Position numbers and translations under genes: made by a program
Notes under the pieces: model-generated
Told to the model about the DNA's origin: nothing
The model's database searches: none
What the model saw: the letters and a program-made list of their open reading frames with translations, nothing else
Shown: piece after piece, positions 17,044-26,215 of the stretch
Layout of the letters: each line of letters opens with the position of its first letter
Numbering within the stretch: the first letter of the stretch is position 1
Assembly: GCA_964369685.1 (NCBI GenBank)
Contig: CAYJFB010000008.1
Span: 1 to 64,000, forward strand
From: Avidesulfovibrio sp964369685
Lineage (GTDB): Bacteria > Desulfobacterota > Desulfovibrionia > Desulfovibrionales > Desulfovibrionaceae
Direction of reading: 5' to 3'
Length of the DNA: 64,000 nt

Positions 17044-19443
17044 ATGATGCGTCGTGGGTTATGTTCTTTTTTGGGGTTATGTCTCATAACAATCTTTTTA
17101 TTAGGGCTTGCTTGGTGGAACATTCCTGCATGCCCACATCCGCTTGAAGGTGTTCCTTTTTCTCAATTAGTGTTTGATCGCCATGGCAATCTGTTGCGAT
17201 TAAGCCTTGCCGATGATCAAATTTTTCGAGTTCGTGTTGCGTTACAAGACATCCCCCCCCACGTCATAGAAGCCACGTTGCGCTATGAAGACAAATTTTA
17301 TTGGCAACATCCGGGAGTGAATCCTTTTTCCATGTTGCGTGCTGCTGTATCTATGGCTTTTGGCGGAAGACGTCTGGGGGGATCCACGATCACCATGCAG
17401 GTTGTCAGATTACGCGACAGACTCAATACCACGTCTTTTACAGGCAAATGGCATCAAATATTCCGTGCACTTCAACTTGAACGGCATTATGGTAAAGACA
17501 CTATTTTAGAAGCCTACTTTAACTTGGCACCCTACGGCGGCAATATTGAAGGACTCGGTGCGGCCACACGCATTTACTTTCATAAACAGGTACAAAAACT
17601 AACAAGCGCTGAAAGTACAGCTCTGGCTGTTGTACCGCAAAATCCAAACAAACGTCGTCCAAGCATAACAAATACAACATTTCACACGGCTCGACGTCTT
17701 CTCGCTCCCGAAGCTGCGCCTTTACGTATTTTTAGCATACGTGAGCTGCCTTTTATCGCTCCGCACCTTACCGATGAATTGCTCAACACACAAACAAACA
17801 TACACGAAATACACACAAGCCTCGACACACAACAACAAACCGCACTCAGCTTTCAATTACAAAATTTTGTTTTTCGCCATGGTGCCTATGGCATCAACAA
17901 TGCCGCAGCGTTGTTGGTACATTGGCCAAGTATGGAAGTCCGTGCGTTACACGGTTCGGCAGATTTTCACAGCCAAACAATTTCAGGCCAAGTTGATGGT
18001 ACAAAAGCCCTACGTTCCCCCGGATCAACCCTCAAGCCGTTCATTTATGCCTTGGCTTTGGAGCAAGGACTCATTCATCCAAGAACATTATTGATTGACA
18101 CCCCACAAAGCTTTTCAGGATATGATCCGGAAAATTTTGACAAAACATTCCGTGGCCCCATTCATGCTGCAGAAGCCCTACGTACCAGCCGCAATGTACC
18201 CGCCGTACACCTTGCAGCACAATTACACGCCCCCGATCTCTACGATTTTTTACAACAAAACGGACTCACCTTGCCACAAACTCGCGAACACTATGGGTTG
18301 GCTTTAGTGCTTGGCGGTGCTGAAACAACCATGCGTCAATTGGCACAACTCTATGCCATGTTGGCAAACGGTGGTGTGCTGAAACCTCTGCGCCCCACAC
18401 TCAATACAAGCAGCACAGCACCAATCCTGCAAACACACGCTTTACCTAAAAAAAACACAGACAACATGCCAACGACTGCAACCTCAACAACTTTACAAGC
18501 GTTCTTTCGTCAAAGTTTGTCTCCCGAAGCCGCCTTTATCACACTTGCCATGTTGACCGATCATACTGTGGATAAAACTGTAGAAACCATACAAGGAACT
18601 CGCCTGCCTGTACGATTCAAAACAGGAACAAGCAATGGATTTCGCGATGCGTGGACAGTCGGTATCATTGGTCCATATGTCTTGGTTGTGTGGGTTGGAC
18701 ATTTTGACAATCGTTCTAATCCATTTTTTGTGGGCAGTGAATTGGCGTTACCTTTATTTATGGACATCATACAACACATCGTACAACAAACACCGACAAC
18801 AGAACTCTTACAAGCCGAAACGTCACTCAGTACACCCAAAGACCACCTTAATGTGGTGAACGTGTCGACATGTACCGCCACAGGTGATATCGATACACGC
18901 TTATGCAAAGCAACCACAGAAGATTGGTTTATTCCAGGCACATCACCCATTCGTTCTTCGGAAGTATTTCGTACAATCATGGTTGATACACAAACAGGAT
19001 TGCGCCTGTGTTTTCCAAAAGAAGGACGCACAAAACAACAGGTTGCCGAATTTTGGCCGGGAGAACTGGCACGACTTTTTGCTCATGCAGGCATACCAAA
19101 ACCCTTACCCCCAAGCTATGAACCCGAATGTTTGGACGGCAGAGCACTGCCGGGTAAAGCACCGTCCATAATACAACCAAAAGCAGGGTTGACCTATTTT
19201 ATCCCGAAATCAAACAAAGAACACCAGATGACACCTTCTCATATAAATATTCCTCTGTTTGCCGAAAGTGACGCCGATGCCAACAGTCTTTATTGGTTTG
19301 CCAACAATCGATTTATCGGACAATCCATGCCAGGCAAAACATTACTTTGGCAAGCTGAATCCGGAAAATATGTTTTGCGCGTCGTTGACAACCTCGGACG
19401 AACCACGAGTCGCACGATAAACGTGCTCGTCACAGATACTTAG
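17044..19443 (+). CDS. pbpC: penicillin-binding protein 1C
   Basis: A 799-residue bifunctional peptidoglycan synthase. An N-terminal anchor helix (about 7-25) is followed by the GT51 glycosyltransferase with catalytic Glu in RYEDKFYWQHPG, and RLGGSTITMQVVRL. The transpeptidase has SxxK in SPGSTLKPF near residue 327, SRN near 380 and KTGTS near 525. The last ~90 residues match the BiPBP_C domain that distinguishes PBP1C. No alpha-2-macroglobulin gene (its common partner) adjoins it here. The start MMRR leaves two possible ATGs. Confidence 0.92.
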   Translation: MMRRGLCSFLGLCLITIFLLGLAWWNIPACPHPLEGVPFSQLVFDRHGNLLRLSLADDQIFRVRVALQDIPPHVIEATLRYEDKFYWQHPGVNPFSMLRAAVSMAFGGRRLGGSTITMQVVRLRDRLNTTSFTGKWHQIFRALQLERHYGKDTILEAYFNLAPYGGNIEGLGAATRIYFHKQVQKLTSAESTALAVVPQNPNKRRPSITNTTFHTARRLLAPEAAPLRIFSIRELPFIAPHLTDELLNTQTNIHEIHTSLDTQQQTALSFQLQNFVFRHGAYGINNAAALLVHWPSMEVRALHGSADFHSQTISGQVDGTKALRSPGSTLKPFIYALALEQGLIHPRTLLIDTPQSFSGYDPENFDKTFRGPIHAAEALRTSRNVPAVHLAAQLHAPDLYDFLQQNGLTLPQTREHYGLALVLGGAETTMRQLAQLYAMLANGGVLKPLRPTLNTSSTAPILQTHALPKKNTDNMPTTATSTTLQAFFRQSLSPEAAFITLAMLTDHTVDKTVETIQGTRLPVRFKTGTSNGFRDAWTVGIIGPYVLVVWVGHFDNRSNPFFVGSELALPLFMDIIQHIVQQTPTTELLQAETSLSTPKDHLNVVNVSTCTATGDIDTRLCKATTEDWFIPGTSPIRSSEVFRTIMVDTQTGLRLCFPKEGRTKQQVAEFWPGELARLFAHAGIPKPLPPSYEPECLDGRALPGKAPSIIQPKAGLTYFIPKSNKEHQMTPSHINIPLFAESDADANSLYWFANNRFIGQSMPGKTLLWQAESGKYVLRVVDNLGRTTSRTINVLVTDT

Positions 19444-19514
19444 TATCTCATTACAAAAACATTTCATATCCTATAAAACAAAATCCTACTTCTTAAAGAT
19501 AAAAAACTCTCAGA

Positions 19515-19654
19515 ACAACTTGAAACGCGGTACGATTCGGAGCGTTGATTCAGCGCAAAGCGATGAGAAAACGCTCCAAATTGTACCGCGGAAACAAGGG
19601 GGTTTGGGGGAGGCATCACCTCGGAGGAATTATCCCCCCCAAAAAAAAGAAAAA
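19515..19654 (-). repeat. 3' double-hairpin element, copy 2 (after the U32 gene)
   Basis: On the minus strand directly after the U32 stop: ATTGATTTTTC, a T run, hairpin A (G run 19634-19640 with C run 19606-19610), then AACCCCCTTGTTTCC. Hairpin B follows with outer arms CGCGGTAC/GTACCGCG (19526-19533, 19583-19590) and inner arms GGAGCG/CGCTCC. The linker ACCCCCTTGTT is shared with copy 1, while the hairpin B stem differs in sequence but stays paired. Confidence 0.7.
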
Positions 19655-20965
19655 TCAATCTAACATACTCTCAGCAGAAATGTTCTCCACATATACACCA
19701 TAACGTATTTCTTTCAAATCACAGTATATGATGCCTTCTGTGCCTGAGTGAAGCGTTTCAACTTTTAATTTTTTCATATTTTCAAGTACATATCTTCCCG
19801 TTTGCAGCACAGGTCTATCGCCACCAGGCAAAAGCAATTGCACATCTGTCTGGCTGTTCCAACGACCTCGTACACTGACACGCCATGAATTTTCTCCCAA
19901 TGGTTCTTCAATACGTGCAAGCACGGGAGAATGTCCTCCCACACCACGTTCAACGTTCTCACTCCATTGCTGATGACGCCGAGCAAAAAAGCCGGAACCT
20001 AACGGACGAGCAGACCATAAACGTAACTCTGCCACAATCTTTTGCCATGTGTCTTGCCAAGATTGTCTTTGCGGCGTGAACAAAGAAGTGAGGGCTGTTC
20101 GATAGGCATCAAGCGCGTGTGCCACATAAATACCGTTACGCATACGCCCTTCAATTTTTAAGGTATGTATACCATGTTGCACAAACCATGGCAAAAAAGG
20201 CAGTAAACACAAATCTTCAGGTGCCCAAAAAGCAGAATACCCTTCAGTACCTTGTGTCACATGCCACAATTCTGCATCCATGTCTGTCTTATGGCGTATA
20301 TCCTCTCCCACAACAAGCACACTTTCCGGCATGGCCTTATAGCTAAATCGACACGGTTGTGTACATTGTCCTTCATTGGCAGGCCGATCATTCAGCCATG
20401 CAGACAATAAACATTGACCGGAAATAGCCAAACATTGCGCACCATGCACAAAACACTCTATTTCCATATCGGGGCACGCACGACGAATGGCAAGGATTTC
20501 TGTCAGACGCAATTCTCTGGCAAGATTAACACGAGAGATCCCCTGCTCCTGCCAAAACAACACACTCTGTGCATTACAGGTGTTTGCTTGTGTGGAAAGA
20601 TGGATGGGAATATGCGGAAAGTGTCGTTGTGCAAAAGCAATCAAACCGGCATCGGCTATGATAAAAGCATCGACCTCTGCCTTTGCCCCTGCCTCCAAAG
20701 ACACAGTGGCTTCACGCCATGTGTGTGGTCTCGGAAAAGCATTACAACAAAAAAACATCTCCACTCCTGCCTCACGCGTGCGCAAACGAGCCAAAGCAAG
20801 ACTTTTTTCAGAAAAAAAACGAGACGCCCGAAGGGACATGCTGCCTCCCAAATAAACAGCATCCGCACCATAAATCAATGCGGCATCCAATTGTTCTTCA
20901 TTCCCTACAGGTGCCAAAAGTTGTGGTATAGGTGTTTTAACGTTTTTTGTCGCGAAAAAAGACAT
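19655..20965 (-). CDS. peptidase U32 family protein (TrhP/YegQ-like)
   Basis: A 436-residue protein with a TIM-barrel start QLLAPVGNEEQLDAALIYGADAVYLGG and the U32 signature ECFVHGAQCLAISGQCLLS near residues 165-183. CTQPCRF follows, and together these Cys could bind an iron-sulfur cluster. U32 proteins such as TrhP act in hydroxylation of tRNA uridine 34 or rRNA rather than as true proteases. Which RNA is modified here is uncertain. It is convergent with pbpC. Confidence 0.85.
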   Translation of the reverse strand: MSFFATKNVKTPIPQLLAPVGNEEQLDAALIYGADAVYLGGSMSLRASRFFSEKSLALARLRTREAGVEMFFCCNAFPRPHTWREATVSLEAGAKAEVDAFIIADAGLIAFAQRHFPHIPIHLSTQANTCNAQSVLFWQEQGISRVNLARELRLTEILAIRRACPDMEIECFVHGAQCLAISGQCLLSAWLNDRPANEGQCTQPCRFSYKAMPESVLVVGEDIRHKTDMDAELWHVTQGTEGYSAFWAPEDLCLLPFLPWFVQHGIHTLKIEGRMRNGIYVAHALDAYRTALTSLFTPQRQSWQDTWQKIVAELRLWSARPLGSGFFARRHQQWSENVERGVGGHSPVLARIEEPLGENSWRVSVRGRWNSQTDVQLLLPGGDRPVLQTGRYVLENMKKLKVETLHSGTEGIIYCDLKEIRYGVYVENISAESMLD

Positions 20966-21158
20966 GGTTGTTCCCTTTACGGTTCACTGAGGAAGCCTCG
21001 AAAAAAGCCTACACGCCAGCAAACATCCAATCAATCTCATTATTAAGCTAAACTGCATCAAAACACTCGACACATAAATTCAATTTAACAGCTTAAAATA
21101 TATAATTAATCTTCAAATTTAATTGTTTAAAAATACACAACACAGCTTGTCTATGGCA

Positions 21159-22139
21159 TCAATCAATATAAAGAGCATCAAGGATTTGTTGTGTGGCTTG
21201 CTCCAAAGAGTTGTGTAGAGTTACGCCTGCGGCATTACGGTGTCCTCCACCGCCAAAAAGCTCCGCTACAACACGCACATCTGTGCTTCCTGAAGAACGA
21301 AGACTGGCTTTTGAACGTTTCGGCGAATCTTCACGAACTAAAAGAGCAATCCGTACGCCCTTAAGACGACGTAAGTGCTCTACAAATCCTTCCAACGCCT
21401 CTTTTGTACAACCAAATTCTGCAAGTTCTTTAAGCGAAACCTGACAGACAGCAACCATACCGTCTTTTTCAAGTTGAATGCGTGTTGAAAGCGTGCCCCA
21501 TAAATGCATTTTTTGCAATGTCCACTGATTATCCAATGTGTCACGCAAAGCTGCGGCGTCCAGACCGTTCTCTATAAGTCGTGCCGCCAAACGTAAAACC
21601 GCCGCGTCGGTATTCCCGTGTGTAAAAGATCCGGTATCAGACACCAAAGCAAGATATACACACGCTGCCAACGAATCGGTTAGAGACACATCTGCGCTGT
21701 CTGCCAAAGCCGCAATCATTTGTCCTGTCGCCGCCATCTGCGGTTCAATCCAATTATACAAACTTCCATAAGCAGGGTTGCTGACGTGATGATCAATATT
21801 GACAGAAGGTATACTGGGTAACGCCTCGCTCAACTCTTTACCAAGACGCCAAGCGTCTCCACTATCGAGCGCAACAAGCAATTGTGGTTTAAACGGTACG
21901 TCCGCCAAGCGCGTATGCAAAACAGACGGCAATGAAACCCAATCAAGATACGAAGGCATGCCCGTTGCGTTATAGAGCGCGAATTTTTTCCCCAAAGCTT
22001 GTAGCAAAAAACCCAACGCACCGGTTGCACCGATGGCGTCACCATCAGGCGAGGCATGAGCCGCAACAAGAATCGAATCGTGCGCTGCAAACAATTTTAC
22101 AATTTCCTGTGCGTGGATAGAAGTATCAAAAATCTGCAT
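21159..22139 (-). CDS. nrnA: DHH/DHHA1 phosphoesterase, NrnA-type oligoribonuclease/pAp phosphatase
   Basis: A 326-residue enzyme. The DHH domain has AAHASPDGDAIGATGAL, LVALDSGDAW and VNIDHHVSNPAYG with Mn-binding Asp and His. The C-terminal DHHA1 domain ends FGGGGHRNAAGVTL. NrnA degrades short RNAs and dephosphorylates pAp. The ATG at 22139 is preferred because GGAG lies about 7 nt upstream; it overlaps the DUF503 stop by 14 bases, implying coupled translation. In many bacteria the two flank rbfA, which is missing here. Confidence 0.9.
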   Translation of the reverse strand: MQIFDTSIHAQEIVKLFAAHDSILVAAHASPDGDAIGATGALGFLLQALGKKFALYNATGMPSYLDWVSLPSVLHTRLADVPFKPQLLVALDSGDAWRLGKELSEALPSIPSVNIDHHVSNPAYGSLYNWIEPQMAATGQMIAALADSADVSLTDSLAACVYLALVSDTGSFTHGNTDAAVLRLAARLIENGLDAAALRDTLDNQWTLQKMHLWGTLSTRIQLEKDGMVAVCQVSLKELAEFGCTKEALEGFVEHLRRLKGVRIALLVREDSPKRSKASLRSSGSTDVRVVAELFGGGGHRNAAGVTLHNSLEQATQQILDALYID

Positions 22140-22419
22140 CCATAATCTCCAGTTCACTGTAGGTCATTCGTTCGGGACACACCGCTTCCATCATACTCAA
22201 ACATTTGTCCATCCGCGAACGCAAATGGCGTTCTTCATTACTGGCAGAAACAACCAATAAACGCAAACGAGTCAAAGAATGTTCAGTTCCTGCTTCGGCA
22301 ACAGCCACGTTAAATTTGTTGCGCGTTTTTTGTTTAAGACTGTTGGCAATTCGACGCTTGCCCTTGAGCGAATCATTACCGTCAAGATGATATTCCACAG
22401 TGAGTGCGGCGATAAGCAT
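22126..22419 (-). CDS. DUF503 (YlxP-like) protein
   Basis: A 97-residue protein matching DUF503: the start LIAALTVEYHLDGNDSLKGKRR, then NVAVAEAG, and the end MTYSELEIMDADF. The family is often encoded between infB and rbfA, and is suspected to act in ribosome maturation; no reaction is established. Here it precedes and overlaps nrnA. Confidence 0.85.
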   Translation of the reverse strand: MLIAALTVEYHLDGNDSLKGKRRIANSLKQKTRNKFNVAVAEAGTEHSLTRLRLLVVSASNEERHLRSRMDKCLSMMEAVCPERMTYSELEIMDADF

Positions 22420-22719
22420 AGCAATCCTTCACAATAGAAAACGTTTTGTTTTATACTTCAAAAAAAGCCTTCATGGACGACGTATCCGTCATTCAGTGCC
22501 ACAACAGCCATTGCGCAAACTCTGTATTTTTTTAGAGTTGCAACAATGGCTGTTTATCAATTGTACAATGATTCTAGAACGTGTTCACATAAAATGATTT
22601 TTTGTGTTATATAAAAGTTCTTCATCGCCCTTCATCGACACAAACAGTCTTCCCATGCTTATATCGATACCTATCTAACGATAGCTTGCAAAAAAACTTA
22701 CAAGAGATCGTAATGAAGA
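22420..22719. other. intergenic region with a long hairpin and repeat copy 2
   Basis: It holds a 20-base imperfect inverted repeat at 22504-22523 and 22534-22553 (16 of 20 paired, loop of T residues). Next to it is a short copy of the dispersed repeat at 22578-22615. Neither strand shows a T run after the hairpin, so it is not a typical terminator. No gene is apparent. Confidence 0.55.
22578..22615 (+). repeat. degenerate dispersed repeat, copy 2 (short)
   Basis: The segment GTGTTCACATAAAATGATTT and the bases after it match the first 40 bases of the copy at 5699 with few changes, including the in-frame TAA before NDFLCYIK. Similarity stops where the helicase-like residues would begin. Confidence 0.5.
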
Positions 22720-22944
22720 TCATTCAATAGCTTGCGCTTCTTCTGTTTGACAACAACAGCCGTGATCGTGTGTGTTTTTTTTGGTACAACACACATCCAT
22801 CCACGAACGCAACAACACGATACCCACGCCGACGGCAATACAGAAAAGTACAAGATATAAAATACCAAAAAAAATCGCAAAATCAGGCGCCCACCACGGA
22901 ATATCCTGCGGTAAAGGGCTGTGTACGGTTTCACCGTAAAGCAT
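22720..22944 (-). CDS. small single-helix, Cys-rich membrane protein of unknown function
   Basis: A 74-residue protein. The N-terminal ~20 residues are polar with a PWWAP segment. One hydrophobic helix follows (FAIFFGILYLVLFCIAVGVG, then IVLL), then a tail with CC, two His and CCC. The Cys/His tail could bind metal or form disulfides. The start is chosen for AAAGGAG six bases upstream; an upstream GTG is possible. It lies between HU and DUF503 on the same strand. I do not recognise the family. Confidence 0.6.
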   Translation of the reverse strand: MLYGETVHSPLPQDIPWWAPDFAIFFGILYLVLFCIAVGVGIVLLRSWMDVCCTKKNTHDHGCCCQTEEAQAIE

Positions 22945-23004
22945 GGCAACTCCTTTGTTGTATTCAATCGGCACAGTACCGATAAAAAAGAAGCAACAAC
23001 GTTT

Positions 23005-23277
23005 TTAACGGACAGTGTCCTTCAAAGTTTTACCCGGACGGAATTTCACAACCTTTGAAGCCGCAATTTCAATTTCTTCACCGGTTCGCGGATTGCGACC
23101 TTTACGTGCCGCACGTTCCTCAGCCGCAAACATACCAAAATTGGCAAGAGAAACTTTTCCTTCATCAATCAAGACTTCTTGGATAACGTCCAACAAAGCG
23201 GTTACAAATTGTTCGGCAGCTGTTTTTGAAATGTCGTTTTTTGCTGCCAAAAGAACAGCAAGTTCAGCTTTTGTCAT
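23005..23277 (-). CDS. hup: HU-family nucleoid DNA-binding protein
   Basis: A 90-residue HU/IHF-type protein: TKAELAVLLAAKNDISKTAA at the start, VSLANFGMFAAEERAARKGRN in the beta arm region with the conserved RNPRTGEEI, and FRPGKTLKDTVR at the end. It binds and bends DNA as a dimer. The ATG at 23277 has GGAG eight bases upstream, and the length then equals the family norm. HU is more likely than IHF since no partner gene is near. Confidence 0.9.
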   Translation of the reverse strand: MTKAELAVLLAAKNDISKTAAEQFVTALLDVIQEVLIDEGKVSLANFGMFAAEERAARKGRNPRTGEEIEIAASKVVKFRPGKTLKDTVR

Positions 23278-23430
23278 GTTTCGGCTCTCCTTGCACGATG
23301 AGTAAATAGGTACATCAATCAAATCAGCCAATCAAAACAAACTATAATCTTTCGATATTATGTAAAAATGGCATTCTACATTTTTAACACAGTGCATTGC
23401 TTCTTTTTTAATCATGTTTAGATAATGAAG

Positions 23431-25167
23431 TCAACCTGAGATCTCTTGCCAATCCTTGACATTCAATTCAACAGAAGCCACACCGTTGAAAACATTAATA
23501 CACGGTGTAAAGGCCAATCGCAAACATTTATTTTCCAATGGGGACATGTTTTTTGCTTGACGCCACACTTTGGCTTGCAAAGAAATACCGCTTGTCGGCT
23601 CTTGAACCCGCAACGTAACGTGTTCTCGTTTTTGTCCAAAAACGCGTTGGCTACGCACAACTAACGGTTGCGATGAAAACACAGGTTCAGGGTTGCCCAT
23701 ACCAAACGGTTGCAATAATTCTAAAGATTTCAAAAAAGTAAAATCAGAAGCCAGCTCCAATGAAAGTTCACCGTCAAGCAAAAGCCGCGGTGTCAACGGT
23801 ACAGATCCCACAAGTTCTTCAGTTACTAAATGAAAACGTTCACGCAATACTTCCAATTGTGACGGCTCCAAACGCAATCCCGCCGCCTGACGGTGTCCGC
23901 CAAAACCAAGCAACACATCCGCACACCGCGATAACGCCTCATGAAGATCCAATTCATGGACAGAACGCCCCGATCCTTTCAAACACCCCCCGTCACCACA
24001 TAACACCAATGTAGGGCGATACAAAGCCTCAACAATTCGTGAAGCAACAATACCAATCACACCTTGATGCCAATGGTGTCCACATAAAACCAATGCAGTC
24101 AACCATGGTTTTTCTTCTAACAATGCTTGAGCTTGTGCGAATGCCTCTGTAAAAATGTGTTCTTCTTCAAGGCGGCGTTGAGTATTGAGTGCATCCAGTT
24201 TTGAAGCAAGAACTTGTAATTCTTCAACATCTTGCCCGTGTAACAGTTGAAAGGCATCTCGTGCCGAACCGACACGACCTGCGGCGTTGATCCGTGGTGC
24301 CAAATTAAACACCACTTGCCCGGCTCCCAACTCAATGGTGCGACCATAACCGCTGACGGCTTTTAATTCCGCCAAACCCGGACGCCGTGCTTCAGCAATT
24401 TTTAAAAGACCGTTTTTTGCCAAAATTCGATTTTGACCACCAAGATCAACCATGTCCGCCAAGGTGCCCAAGGCCACAAGATCAAGTACCGCACGCATAT
24501 CCAAAGGCGGTTCTCCGCGTTCAGCACTAAGACGTTGATTCAACGCCGCCATCAAATAAAAAGCGACCCCCACACCGGCAAGATGCGGACAAGGACACAC
24601 TCCTTCAGGAACCAAGCGCGGATTACAAAGCGCTTCTGCATCAGGCAACACAGCAGGAGGTAAATGGTGATCAGAAACAACAACCTTCATCCCAAGTTCA
24701 CGCGCTCGTGCCACAGCCTTCGTGTCGCTGATACCACAATCCACCGTCAATAAAACACCACACCCTTCAGCCGCATGACGCTCCAACTGAGGAATGTTGA
24801 GACCATACCCCTCTTCCTGACGATTGGGCAAATGCACACAGGCCGACACACCGTGATGCTCCAACACTTGCATACACACAGCCGAGGCCGTTACACCGTC
24901 AACATCATAATCACCCCAAACAAGCACTTTTCGGCCTTCGGCAATGCTTATTACCAAAACATCTACAGCTTCTTCAAGACCGGGTAACGCCGTCGGCGGA
25001 ACCAAATGACGCAATAACGGTGACAAAAACGTATTCATCTCTTGAAGCGTAGAAAGACCACGACACGCCAAAAGTTCAACAATTCTCTCAGGAATCCCAA
25101 GTTGTTCTGCCAACAGACCTGTTTGCAACTCAGAAGAAACAGCTTCTCGCTGCAACCAACGTTTCAT
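23431..25167 (-). CDS. recJ: single-stranded-DNA-specific exonuclease RecJ
   Basis: A 578-residue nuclease. The DHH domain has VWGDYDVDGVTA (motif I), VVSDHHLPP (motif III) and LDLVALGTLADMVDL. The DHHA1 part has GVIGIVASRIVEALYRPTLVL and FGGHRQAAGL, and a C-terminal OB-fold reads VTLRVQEPTS..LQAKVW. It degrades single-stranded DNA 5' to 3' in recombination and mismatch repair. Length is normal for RecJ. It follows the TPR gene by 30 bp on the same strand. Confidence 0.92.
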   Translation of the reverse strand: MKRWLQREAVSSELQTGLLAEQLGIPERIVELLACRGLSTLQEMNTFLSPLLRHLVPPTALPGLEEAVDVLVISIAEGRKVLVWGDYDVDGVTASAVCMQVLEHHGVSACVHLPNRQEEGYGLNIPQLERHAAEGCGVLLTVDCGISDTKAVARARELGMKVVVSDHHLPPAVLPDAEALCNPRLVPEGVCPCPHLAGVGVAFYLMAALNQRLSAERGEPPLDMRAVLDLVALGTLADMVDLGGQNRILAKNGLLKIAEARRPGLAELKAVSGYGRTIELGAGQVVFNLAPRINAAGRVGSARDAFQLLHGQDVEELQVLASKLDALNTQRRLEEEHIFTEAFAQAQALLEEKPWLTALVLCGHHWHQGVIGIVASRIVEALYRPTLVLCGDGGCLKGSGRSVHELDLHEALSRCADVLLGFGGHRQAAGLRLEPSQLEVLRERFHLVTEELVGSVPLTPRLLLDGELSLELASDFTFLKSLELLQPFGMGNPEPVFSSQPLVVRSQRVFGQKREHVTLRVQEPTSGISLQAKVWRQAKNMSPLENKCLRLAFTPCINVFNGVASVELNVKDWQEISG

Positions 25168-25197
25168 AAAAAAATCTCATTTATTCAAAAAATATCG

Positions 25198-26046
25198 TCA
25201 AGAGATGCCTTGATCCAAGTCTATGGCAATAAAGCCTTCATTGCTTTTAGGCGCTTCACCTTTCAAAAACGCTTCAACCCGTGAGCGATATTTTGCCGGA
25301 ACCAATTGTTTTTTTGTCAACCATTCACAAAATTTAGTAACGGTTTCATTACCGCGATCCAAATCACCGGCTATCATTAAGGCTTCGATACATTCCCCAT
25401 AATTGTTCAGTTCAAGATACGCACGAGCAATATTGATATACAAATTTTCATCATTTTGCGTGACTTCCAAAGCGCGAAGATAATAGGCGACGGCTTGATC
25501 ATACATTTTACACTTACGCAAATTGATCCCAAAATCATTAAAAAGATGTTTATGTTCAGGTTTGAATGCGCCATCAAGTTGCACCAAACGTTCAAAGACT
25601 TTTTCTGCTTTATCGGTTTCACCGCGTGCAAGATAAGTCAAACCGATACCAAAATTGGCTCGAACATTATCTTCGTCCATGTATAAAGAACTGTCGTAAG
25701 CGTGTTCGGCAGTGAACAATTCGCCTTTGTCTTTGGCTTTGTCACCTCGATCCAGATGATTTTCAAGCTCTTGCATTTTAGGATACACAGATTGAGCATA
25801 GAAATCGGCTTCGGGTGAATAATTTTGAAAAAGCTCATCAAGAGAAATGGTTTTTTTATTACCCGTAGGAATAAAATTTTTGTTGATCGGTTGAATTTCA
25901 ACCGTATTACTATCCAGTTGCTCTGCATGCCAATAAATTTTTTGAGTTGTTTTTCGTGCATTGGTGCCTGTAATGACAATTTTTTCCATCCACAGAGGCG
26001 TTTGCAGAGCCGACAATTCAATTTCATCTTGCAAGCTATTACTCAT
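25198..26046 (-). CDS. TPR protein, tandem paralogue B
   Basis: A 282-residue protein. A shared N-terminal part (TTQKIYWHAEQLDSNTVEIQP, then NFIPTGNKKTISLDEL) is followed by three to four tetratricopeptide repeats (about 90-230), such as NVRANFGIGLTYLARGETDKA and LYINIARAYLELNNYGECIE. The end has FCEWLTKKQLVPAKYRSRVEAFLKGE. It is a clear paralogue of the upstream gene at 26216-27088. TPRs mediate protein contacts; partner and role are unknown. GAGGTG precedes the chosen ATG. Confidence 0.75.
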   Translation of the reverse strand: MSNSLQDEIELSALQTPLWMEKIVITGTNARKTTQKIYWHAEQLDSNTVEIQPINKNFIPTGNKKTISLDELFQNYSPEADFYAQSVYPKMQELENHLDRGDKAKDKGELFTAEHAYDSSLYMDEDNVRANFGIGLTYLARGETDKAEKVFERLVQLDGAFKPEHKHLFNDFGINLRKCKMYDQAVAYYLRALEVTQNDENLYINIARAYLELNNYGECIEALMIAGDLDRGNETVTKFCEWLTKKQLVPAKYRSRVEAFLKGEAPKSNEGFIAIDLDQGIS

Positions 26047-26215
26047 ATTGATACACCTCATTTCCATGTTTGTTTACAAAAAAGAAACAACATGAAACAC
26101 ATCGTTTTTACAAAATGTTTATAAAAAATGCACGATTTTCAACATTCATATCCGCCATCATCAAGGTCACCATTCAGGGAGATATTCCACAGGCGGTTTG
26201 ACACGCACGGAAGCG

